64,000 nt of DNA from Bacteroidales bacterium (GTDB lineage: Bacteria; Bacteroidota; Bacteroidia; Bacteroidales; UBA932), in contig JAKSJM010000007.1 of the NCBI GenBank assembly GCA_024398075.1, forward strand, positions 1 to 64,000, in the 5' to 3' direction. The notes under the pieces were generated by a model. It searched no databases and was not told where the DNA came from. It worked only from the letters and a program-made list of their open reading frames with translations. Shown piece by piece: positions 7,939-15,709 of the stretch. Within the stretch, counting starts at the first letter, position 1. Every line of letters starts with the position of its first letter. The position numbers were made by a program, and so were the translations under genes.

Positions 7939-10900
7939 TTAGAGAATGCCGTTAAGCAGCTCAAGCTTTCCATCATCGATGAGCTTGAGAATGAGTTCTC
8001 CGAAGAGAGTGTTCTGCCAAGCAAACCATTCACGAGTGTAGTGAGATGGATTATCTACATTGAAAGCTTCGTGCATGAAACCTGTACCTGCATCTGTAGT
8101 CATGAGCTGCATGATGCAGGTTTCTATTTCAGCATCATCCTGACTGGTGAATGCACGCATCATGATGCTCATGGGCCAGATATAGTCAGGACCGATGTGA
8201 GGTCCGCCTATACCCACACCGGCAGCTCCTTCGAAGCGATATGGATTGGATGCGCTCAGAACGAAGCGGCGCGTATTCTGATACACAGGATCATTCACAT
8301 CGACATCACCGAGATAGGCCATCGCGAGAAGCGATGGGACATTTGAATCATCCATGAGAAGGCGATTTCCGAAACCATCCACCTCATAAGCATAGATCCT
8401 TCCGAACTCAGGATGCTCATAAACAGCGTATTTGTCCAATGCATCAGCCACCTCTGCGGCGAGTGCCCTGCACTCCCCTGCGAGTTCATTTTCGCCATTC
8501 ACAGATTCAAGTATCTCTGCAGCCTTCCTGAGCGAAGTCACAGCGAAGAAATTTGATGGCACAAGAAAATCAAGAACCGTAGCATCATCGGAAGGTCTGA
8601 ACGATGAGACAATGAGACCTACAGGATTAACAGGATTTCCATATCCGTAGTTACATTTCATATCATACTGACGATCGCAAGAGCGTAAGAACCAGTACTT
8701 TCCATCGTTCTCCTTTCTCTGCTGGTCCTTCATGGCAGCAAGCACCTTTTCCATCGCTTCCACCCACACCTTGTCAAAGATGGAAGCATCTCCCGTCTTT
8801 TTCCAGTAACCATAAGCGAGACGAATAGGATAGCACTGAGAGTCTATTTCCCACTTGCGCTCATGAAGTTCAGGCTTCATCTCAGTGTTGTCTGACATCC
8901 AGCCCGTACCGGTAGGTCCAATGTTAAAGGCATTTGCATAAGGATCTATGCAGAGACACTTCAACTGCCTGCGGATAGTTCCCTCAAGCATAGCACGTAT
9001 CTGCTCATCATCATTTGCGAAGCGAAGGTATGGCCATACCTGAGCACCGCTGTCACGAAGCCACATGGCATGGATGTCGCCAGTGATAACGAAGGTATCT
9101 GGATGTCCGGAGCCATCATCTTCGGTGAAGTTTACCGTGGTGTCCAATGTGTTCGGAAAGCAGTTTCCAAACATCCAGGCAAGTCTAGGATTCTGTAATT
9201 TTCCTTGAACTTCTGCGATAGTCTTCTCTATGGTTTCATTCTTAAATAGCCTATCTTCTTCAGCTGGTCTTTTATCCTGATACTCAGATGGTTCTTTAGC
9301 GCAATACCAGAGTTTCTCTGTATTTCCCATCACGAACCTGAGTTCTCCACCAGCCATGATGTCAGCATAATCTATATAGCCCTTGGTGTAAGGATGACCA
9401 TTGAGATATACTCGCTGGATGTACATATTATCTGAAGAATTATTCTCGGCTATGACAGTGAAGATCTTGCCATCACCCACCGATATTTCAGCCTTATCAA
9501 ATAGTGGAGAACCGAACCAGAAACGGCCACCTGCAGGCTCTACCTGATAGAAACCAAGCGTAGAAAGGATGTACCAAGAACTCATCTGTCCGACGTCTTC
9601 ATTGCCACAAATGCCATCCTCCGCAGTGGTATACATCTCGCTGTAGACACGACGCAGCAGCTTCGCAGCCTTCCATGGCTGTCCGGCCATCGTGTAGAAG
9701 TAGATGATATGATGGCTTGGTTCATTGCCATGTGCATACTGTCCTATTAGGCCACTGATATCAGGCGAGACATTCTCGCCGACTATTTCCGAACTAACCA
9801 CAAACAGTGAATCTAGCTTCTGAATGAGGGCCTCAGAGCCATCTTTATGGCCATCAATGTTTCTGCGGCGATAGTGTGGATAGTTTCTGAAGCACTCGCA
9901 GAGCCCCTGGAAGTCATGAGGCGCGAGCCATGTGTACTGCCAAGCATTGCCTTCGGTATAGTCATGAGTCTCATGCTCAGAGCGATAAGGATCAAAGTCT
10001 ACGCGGAACTGTCCTTTAGAGTCCACTCCACGCATAAAACCAGTGCCAGCATCAAAATACCTGCGGTATGAATGACTTCTCTCGAGAAAATACTCATACT
10101 CCTGCTGGTGGCCAAGCTTCAGTGCAGCCTGGGCAATAGCCCAGTCGGCAATGGCATATTCTTGGTCAGTAGCGACACTCTGGTTATACAGGTCAAAAGG
10201 AATATAGCCATATTTCATTCTATACTGCTGGCCACGATCTGGTGTGAGTCCAGTAGCCTTCAGCGCTTCAAATGCCTTCTCTGCATCGAAGCCATCGAAA
10301 CCCTTGAGAATGGCATCTGACACGACACTTGCGCCAGGATTACCTACCATACAGTCGGTTTCGCAACCCATCAGATGCCACACAGGGAGGTCTCCCTGCT
10401 TGTCATAGATGTCAAGGAATGAATTTATGAGGTCATTTTCCTTCTCAGAGTGAATGATGGAATATAGAGGCATGGCAGCGCGATATGTGTCCCAGAGGGA
10501 CAGCGTAGTATAGCGCGTAGGCTCGCCGTAATCGCAGAACAGCGAAGGCGCGATCATCGAGTGATACATCGCGGTGTAAAACACTTTGCGAGCATCTACA
10601 TCAGATGTCTCTATCTTCACCTTACCGAGTTCTGCGTTCCATGCCTCACGAGCCTGGCTACGCACTGAAGCGAAGTCCCAGCCAGGGAGTTCATGCGCCA
10701 TGTTCGACGAGGCATTGGCCTCGGAAGCTGGTGAGATTGAAAGTTTTAGCATCACTTCCTTAGAGTCGAAATCGAAGCGCCAATGATTTGGCGCGACTTC
10801 CTCGCAGCGAGTGAAAGGCTTGGAGAATTCAGCAGCGAAATAGAGTTTCTGATCGTTCGCCCAGCCACGCGAGTGGCGATGTCCGATGAAGTGAGTCTCG

Positions 10901-11442
10901 TCGACAGCCTCAAGTGCAGCTTCACTGAGCCTATCCCAGCATCCGCCATTCTGAAGGTCAATGATCACGGAAGCATTGCCTTTCGTGAAAGTATACTTGT
11001 GAAGGCCGACACGCGCTGTCGCTGTCATCTCACAGAGCACTCCGCTCTTCTGGAGAGGGACACTGTAGTATCCCGGTTCACTGACTTCACGGGTACGATC
11101 TGCCTTGTCAGCGATTCCGGCGCGACTGAAGTCGCTCACCTCTCCTGCCACAGGAAGCACCGTGACATCGAAGAGATCGCCGATGCCAGTACCACTTAGA
11201 TGAGTGTGAGAGAAGCCTATGACAGTAGAGTCGCTCGCGTGGTATCCCGAACACCAGTCCCACTCCTGTGGGACGCTGGTCGGGCCAAGCTGCACAGCGC
11301 CAAATGGCACGCTCGCTCCCACAAACACATGCCCATGGGCACCAGTGCCTATTTTTGTATCCACATAAGATACGAAATCGTCTGTCTGCTTAGCACAAGA
11401 CACCAAGCAAATGACCATCAAAATGCCGAATATCTTTTTCAT
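7939..11442 (-). CDS. GH92-GH125 fusion: alpha-mannosidase lipoprotein
   Basis: A single open frame of 1167 residues fuses two mannosidase families. I start at the ATG at 11442, one base after the stop of the upstream gene, because it gives a lipoprotein signal (MKKIFGILMVICLVSC, lipid-modified C16); the frame is open 14 codons upstream. Residues about 20-705 are GH92, a Ca2+-dependent inverting exo-alpha-mannosidase family, with HGNEPSHH (general-acid E574) and GNEDVGQMSSWY near 611. Residues about 735-1167 match GH125 exo-alpha-1,6-mannosidases, with DIHAMWLRDS near 790 and RSCDRQYDMKCNYGYG. The two activities would remove side-chain and backbone mannose from the same chain. It is the last gene of the mannan-type cluster. 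No frameshift is seen, so the fusion looks real unless the assembly joined two genes. Confidence 0.9.
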   Translation of the reverse strand: MKKIFGILMVICLVSCAKQTDDFVSYVDTKIGTGAHGHVFVGASVPFGAVQLGPTSVPQEWDWCSGYHASDSTVIGFSHTHLSGTGIGDLFDVTVLPVAGEVSDFSRAGIADKADRTREVSEPGYYSVPLQKSGVLCEMTATARVGLHKYTFTKGNASVIIDLQNGGCWDRLSEAALEAVDETHFIGHRHSRGWANDQKLYFAAEFSKPFTRCEEVAPNHWRFDFDSKEVMLKLSISPASEANASSNMAHELPGWDFASVRSQAREAWNAELGKVKIETSDVDARKVFYTAMYHSMIAPSLFCDYGEPTRYTTLSLWDTYRAAMPLYSIIHSEKENDLINSFLDIYDKQGDLPVWHLMGCETDCMVGNPGASVVSDAILKGFDGFDAEKAFEALKATGLTPDRGQQYRMKYGYIPFDLYNQSVATDQEYAIADWAIAQAALKLGHQQEYEYFLERSHSYRRYFDAGTGFMRGVDSKGQFRVDFDPYRSEHETHDYTEGNAWQYTWLAPHDFQGLCECFRNYPHYRRRNIDGHKDGSEALIQKLDSLFVVSSEIVGENVSPDISGLIGQYAHGNEPSHHIIYFYTMAGQPWKAAKLLRRVYSEMYTTAEDGICGNEDVGQMSSWYILSTLGFYQVEPAGGRFWFGSPLFDKAEISVGDGKIFTVIAENNSSDNMYIQRVYLNGHPYTKGYIDYADIMAGGELRFVMGNTEKLWYCAKEPSEYQDKRPAEEDRLFKNETIEKTIAEVQGKLQNPRLAWMFGNCFPNTLDTTVNFTEDDGSGHPDTFVITGDIHAMWLRDSGAQVWPYLRFANDDEQIRAMLEGTIRRQLKCLCIDPYANAFNIGPTGTGWMSDNTEMKPELHERKWEIDSQCYPIRLAYGYWKKTGDASIFDKVWVEAMEKVLAAMKDQQRKENDGKYWFLRSCDRQYDMKCNYGYGNPVNPVGLIVSSFRPSDDATVLDFLVPSNFFAVTSLRKAAEILESVNGENELAGECRALAAEVADALDKYAVYEHPEFGRIYAYEVDGFGNRLLMDDSNVPSLLAMAYLGDVDVNDPVYQNTRRFVLSASNPYRFEGAAGVGIGGPHIGPDYIWPMSIMMRAFTSQDDAEIETCIMQLMTTDAGTGFMHEAFNVDNPSHYTREWFAWQNTLFGELILKLIDDGKLELLNGIL

Positions 11443-11443
11443 A

Positions 11444-13567
11444 TTATCTAAAGCTAAGTTCTCCTCCCTTAAGCAAATCATCATGCTTTATGATAGTTCC
11501 AAGTTTGTGACCATTGATGCTTGCCTTCTTAGTAGCGGCATCTCCCTTGGTGTTTATATTCAATGCCCTATGCCCTGGTACAGATACATTTACTTCAGTG
11601 AAGAGAGGCGCTGCGAGTGCATACTCGCAGCTCGCAGGGCATACTGGATAGAAACCAAGAGCCGAGAACACATACCATGCAGAAGTCTGACCATTGTCCT
11701 CATCTCCGCAGTAGCAGTCTGGACCTGCTGTGTAGAAGCGTCTCATGATCTCGCTCACACGGAACTGAGTCTTCTCTGGCTTGTCGCAGTAATTATACAT
11801 GTATGCTATGTGCTGAGCAGGCTGATTTCCATGTGCATAGTTGCCATAGTTCATCACAGTCATTTCCTTGATCTCATGAATCTGGAATCCATAGTAACTG
11901 TCATCGTAGAAAGGTGGCAAGTCAAATATCTGGTCCAGGTTATGCTCGAAGGCCTCTTTTCCGCCCATCAGTTCCATCAGCCCATCGGGATCATGAAACA
12001 CTGACCAAGTGTACTGGATAGCATTGCCCTCAGTGAAGTCGCCGCCCCATTTGTATGGATTAAGCTCACCATTCCAGCTTCCATCAGAGAGTTTCCCACT
12101 TACCATGGAATACTCTGGCCTATAGATGTTTCTATAGTTCTGAGAAGCTTTCTCATACTCCTCAAGTCCATCCTTTCCCAGAGCCTTTCCTAGCTGCCAT
12201 ATACACCAGTCATCGTAAGCATACTCCATGGTGGTCGCAGCACTTTCCTTAACACCTATGTCAGATGGGACATAGCCGAGTCGATAGTACTCCTCCCATC
12301 CACGTCGGCCACTGGTATTCGACACAGGTTCCACACTATGCGCATCTTTGACCAGAGCCTCCCAGAGAGTATCTATGTCGTAACCTCTAAGGCCTTTAAG
12401 ATAAGCCTCTGCGACTACAGAAGCAGAGTTATTTCCGATCATGCAGTCACGATGTCCAGGACTTCCCCACTCCGGCAAGAATCCACTCTCAAGATAATGA
12501 TTCACAAGTCCTTCCTGAATGGCCATCGCGGTCTCAGGGTAAACCCAGTCGATTAGAGCGAACAGCGAACGGAATGTATCCCAGAAGCCCGTGTCAGAGA
12601 AGAGATAGCCATCATGTACCTTTCCGTCATGTGGGCTATAGTGGATTCTACGGCCACTTCCATCTATCTCAGAGAGATCTCTAGGAAAAAGAAGTGAACG
12701 GTAAAGGCAAGTGTAGAAGATCTTCTTCTCATCTACTTTTCTATCATCCGACACAGCGACACGTCCAAGCAGTTCATTCCATTCATTATGGCCTTCTTCC
12801 TTGATGGTATCGAAATCTCTCTCAGCTACTTCCGCGAGATTCAAATCTGCCTGCTCGAAGCTGACGAAAGAAGAAGCGACGCTTAGGTTAACTACCTGGC
12901 CTTTAGAAGTTTTAAATACGAAAACATTGTCCCCGACAGCCTCAAAGCCAGTATCAGACTCAATGATGAAGTAGTTTGCGAAGTTCTCAGACACGCCACC
13001 TCTATTCAATGACGAAGTACCGTAAATGCGTTTGCCGTCTATTTGGATTTCGCCATCAGCATCTACGCGAAAACCTGAGACATTGGACTCAGGATATGTC
13101 AGTCTGAATGCAGCGGCATGACTGGTAGGAGTAAGCTCTACCAGGCAGTCATAGTCTGCAAGATATACGGAATAGCAGTATGGTCTTGACTCCTCCGACT
13201 TATGCGAAAAAGCACTTGAAGGGATACCAGCCGCCTCACCGGTAAATGGCATGATGGAGAACTGCCCATAGTCTCCCATCCATGGACTTGGCTGGTGAGT
13301 CTGGCGGAAACCATACATACGAAGATTCTCCTTGTAGTATGAATAGATCCATCCATCTCTTAGCGACTGAGTGGTCTGAGGTGTCCAGAAATGCATGCCC
13401 CAAGGCCTAGCTGTTGCGGGGTAAGTATTTCCAGTGGAAAAAGATGAATTTGAGAGTGTTCCGTATAATGGGTTCACGTAAGTGACAAAGTCGTGACTTT
13501 CTGACGATGACTTCGCGCAGGAACACACGAGCGCCAGCATCGTCCATAGAATCATTAGTCTTTTCAC
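11444..13567 (-). CDS. GH92 alpha-mannosidase-family lipoprotein with Glu-to-Gln general-acid change
   Basis: A 707-residue GH92 protein with a lipoprotein signal (MKRLMILWTMLALVCSC). Family blocks are visible: a Tyr-Val-Asn-Pro start, GFRQTHQPSPWMGDYG, NNSASVVAEAYLKG and CGDEDNGQTSAWY. At the position of the usual HGNEP general-acid glutamate it reads HGNQPAQH, so the acid is Q582. In the literature on this family, as I recall it, a Gln here marks enzymes that split mannose-1-phosphodiester caps, where a protonating acid is not needed, rather than ordinary alpha-1,2-mannosidases. It sits one base upstream of the GH92-GH125 gene, so the two would be made together on the outer membrane or in the periplasm. 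Confidence 0.88.
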   Translation of the reverse strand: MKRLMILWTMLALVCSCAKSSSESHDFVTYVNPLYGTLSNSSFSTGNTYPATARPWGMHFWTPQTTQSLRDGWIYSYYKENLRMYGFRQTHQPSPWMGDYGQFSIMPFTGEAAGIPSSAFSHKSEESRPYCYSVYLADYDCLVELTPTSHAAAFRLTYPESNVSGFRVDADGEIQIDGKRIYGTSSLNRGGVSENFANYFIIESDTGFEAVGDNVFVFKTSKGQVVNLSVASSFVSFEQADLNLAEVAERDFDTIKEEGHNEWNELLGRVAVSDDRKVDEKKIFYTCLYRSLLFPRDLSEIDGSGRRIHYSPHDGKVHDGYLFSDTGFWDTFRSLFALIDWVYPETAMAIQEGLVNHYLESGFLPEWGSPGHRDCMIGNNSASVVAEAYLKGLRGYDIDTLWEALVKDAHSVEPVSNTSGRRGWEEYYRLGYVPSDIGVKESAATTMEYAYDDWCIWQLGKALGKDGLEEYEKASQNYRNIYRPEYSMVSGKLSDGSWNGELNPYKWGGDFTEGNAIQYTWSVFHDPDGLMELMGGKEAFEHNLDQIFDLPPFYDDSYYGFQIHEIKEMTVMNYGNYAHGNQPAQHIAYMYNYCDKPEKTQFRVSEIMRRFYTAGPDCYCGDEDNGQTSAWYVFSALGFYPVCPASCEYALAAPLFTEVNVSVPGHRALNINTKGDAATKKASINGHKLGTIIKHDDLLKGGELSFR

Positions 13568-13570
13568 GGG

Positions 13571-13810
13571 CTATAGGATTTCAACTATCTCACTCAAAGG
13601 CCTGCGCTCCTTCTGGCGCTCGCCTACATAATTTGCGTATCCGATAGGGATGATGACTGCAGGCTCCAGATTCTCTGGAAGTCCGAAGATTTGCGCACAG
13701 AGAGCTGTATCGAAGGAACAAATCCAGCATGTGCCAAGTCCCTGCTCCACAGGACGCGATGAGTAGTCTCTAACGGACTCTCTTGTAAGACACAATTTAT
13801 TGAATTCCAT
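13571..13810 (-). pseudogene. Internally deleted nitroreductase remnant
   Basis: The 79-codon frame starts like a nitroreductase (MEFNKLCLTRESVRDYSSRPVE) and then jumps directly to a nitroreductase C-terminal third (GLGTCWICSFD, LPENLEPAVIIPIGYAN, RRPLSEIVEIL). The family is normally about 170-200 residues with a central FMN-binding and dimer core, and roughly 90 residues are missing here. The junction keeps the frame, so a short peptide could be made, but it cannot bind FMN in the normal way. It lies 3 nt upstream of the GH92 gene in the same direction and may now only serve as leader sequence. Confidence 0.75.
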
Positions 13811-13814
13811 ATAT

Positions 13815-13917
13815 TTAGTCTATACTGATTATCTCATACTTCATAGTGCCAAGTCCTAGACTTGCAGCATAATCCACGATGTGAGTTCCGTGACGGGAGT
13901 TGATGACAGCGGCACTT
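13815..13917 (-). pseudogene. Short coding remnant between GH32 and nitroreductase fragment
   Basis: In one minus-strand frame this stretch reads as about 33 codons ending in a TAA at 13815-13817, with protein-like content (INSRHGTHIVDYAASLGLG, then TMKYEII). It has no start codon, being preceded by an in-frame TGA, and it overlaps the GH32 stop. It looks like the C-terminal end of a gene whose body was deleted. I do not recognise the family. Confidence 0.4.
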
Positions 13918-15655
13918 ATTCTTCATTAGTTAAAATGGTTAGAGTTTCAGATGGATATACGAGATTTGTCATAGATGCCTTTCCGCCTTCGACGAAAAGT
14001 TCTATGGAACACTTGTCAAGCCAGAACTCAAGCTGGTAGGATGGCTTCACGCCACATAGCTGAGCGACAGGAATCCAGGTTACCGTCTCAAAGTCAGGAG
14101 ATGGAATGATGCCAGATTTGGTGCGGTCCATATAGATGCGGCCATCATGGCAGCTTATCACCACCTTCTCGCCAAGTGTATTTCCAAGAATCACGCGTCC
14201 GCCATCTGCTATCTCACACTCGAGACGATGTTCAGAAGCGAGCGGAAGCATTTCAGCCACAGGACGCTGGCCCACATAAGTGGAGCCGTCCTGCTGGAAT
14301 GCGAACAACTCGCGTGGCATACCCATCTGAGAGCGGTACTGACGTGTAGGGAGGTCATTGGCATACTGCCAATTGCTCATCCATGGGATGGAAATGACAC
14401 GTCCCTTGGGCTCACATGAAAATGTTACGGCAGCATAGTGGTCCTTGCCCCAGTCAAGCCATTTCACTGTCTCCTTTGGACTGTCGCAGACAAAACTGTC
14501 ACCGTCGAAAGAGCCTGTGAAATACTGTGACGCAGAACCTCCAAACCAGCAACCAGGGTTGACATTGACAATCATGACCCATTTCTCGCCATCACCTAGA
14601 GGAAGCTTGAAGAAATCAGGACATTCAAACTGGCGAGGCTGTACGCCATAGCCATCACCAAATGCAGAGACATACTTCCATTCACGAAGGTTTGAGGATG
14701 CGTAAAACTGCATTTCATTGTCCGCCGACACGATCATTCCCCATTCATCTCTTTGCTCATTCCAGAACAGTTTAGGATCGCGAAAATCGCTGCGGCCATC
14801 CCCGCGAAGCACTGGGGCGCCGTATTTCCTATATGTGCGGCCGTGGTCAAGCGAGACAGCAAACGACTGCTGCTCGCGAAGGCCAGGTTCAGCAGTATTG
14901 CTATGTGTAGTATAATATGATGCGATAAAATCGCCCTCAGTGCCGTCTCCTGGAAGAAGCCTTGACGCTGTAAAAGGATCGCTCTCGCCCTGTGGCAGAC
15001 GAGCGATATAGCTTGAACCAGAAAAGATATGGCCATAATCGTCGCGCGCTATGGCTGGTTCGAGCTGGGTCCAATGCACAAGATCCTCCGAAACAGCGTG
15101 TCCCCAATGCATGTTGCCCCATTTCGAGCCATAAGGATTGTACTGAAAGAACAGGTGATACTCTCCATCGAGATATGTCATTCCGTTCGGATCATTCATC
15201 CATCCATATGTCGGAGTAAAATGATATTCAGGACGATAGTACTCTTTATTTGTAGTATCAAAAGAATCACTTAGCTTCAACAGTTTCCATGTCGCAGCCG
15301 AATCCGCCAGTCCAGCTATCTCCACTTTCTTCGCGCCATCGAGTGACAATGGCACATAATAGTCTGCAGAATCCACAGCGAGACGCACGTCCATCCATGT
15401 ACCGTCTGCCACACGTACTTGCACTTCTCCCCTATCTTCTTGAATAGGAAGTAACAGGAATATCTTATCTCTACTCAGAAGTACGGTACTTACACCCGCC
15501 TCGCTCTCCACTTTATACTGCTGGCATCCTGAAAGCATCAGAGTCGCCATAAGAATCATCAATGATTTCTTCGTTCCATTGATCAGTCCATGTCCCAGAG
15601 GCTTGATATCCATGACTTCGCCTTTGATGGCAAACTTTTCGACAATGTTCTTCAC
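13916..15655 (-). CDS. GH32 fructosidase with a grafted kinase N-terminus
   Basis: Residues from about 145 to 579 are a GH32 enzyme (invertase/inulinase/levanase type) with WMNDPNG (nucleophile Asp), FRDPKLFW and FECPDFF (acid/base Glu), plus a C-terminal beta-sandwich; residues 45-140 form the extra N-terminal domain often found on Bacteroidetes GH32 proteins. The first 28 residues (MKNIVEKF through GHGLINGT) are unlike any signal peptide and resemble the start of an N-acetylhexosamine/aminoglycoside-type kinase. The lipoprotein signal follows internally (KKSLMILMATLMLSGC, C44), where the expected ATG reads ACG. Secretion would need an internal start such as the ATG at 15559. It leads the mannan-type cluster. 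The substrate is beta-fructoside; inulin versus levan cannot be decided. Confidence 0.85.
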   Translation of the reverse strand: MKNIVEKFAIKGEVMDIKPLGHGLINGTKKSLMILMATLMLSGCQQYKVESEAGVSTVLLSRDKIFLLLPIQEDRGEVQVRVADGTWMDVRLAVDSADYYVPLSLDGAKKVEIAGLADSAATWKLLKLSDSFDTTNKEYYRPEYHFTPTYGWMNDPNGMTYLDGEYHLFFQYNPYGSKWGNMHWGHAVSEDLVHWTQLEPAIARDDYGHIFSGSSYIARLPQGESDPFTASRLLPGDGTEGDFIASYYTTHSNTAEPGLREQQSFAVSLDHGRTYRKYGAPVLRGDGRSDFRDPKLFWNEQRDEWGMIVSADNEMQFYASSNLREWKYVSAFGDGYGVQPRQFECPDFFKLPLGDGEKWVMIVNVNPGCWFGGSASQYFTGSFDGDSFVCDSPKETVKWLDWGKDHYAAVTFSCEPKGRVISIPWMSNWQYANDLPTRQYRSQMGMPRELFAFQQDGSTYVGQRPVAEMLPLASEHRLECEIADGGRVILGNTLGEKVVISCHDGRIYMDRTKSGIIPSPDFETVTWIPVAQLCGVKPSYQLEFWLDKCSIELFVEGGKASMTNLVYPSETLTILTNEE

Positions 15656-15665
15656 GTGTTTTAGC

Positions 15666-15691
15666 TATTTGTACAAATATATCTATATTTG
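15666..15691. promoter_or_regulatory. Divergent -7 boxes and 14-bp palindrome between GH32 and GH31
   Basis: TATATTTG occurs on the minus strand at 15674-15681 and on the plus strand at 15684-15691, facing away from each other. The minus box lies inside a perfect palindrome TATTTGTACAAATA (15666-15679), a candidate operator that could affect both genes. For the plus promoter, TTTA at 15660-15663 has a 20-bp spacer to the -7 box. Confidence 0.5.
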
Positions 15692-15709
15692 TCAAAATTA
15701 ACCACAAGA

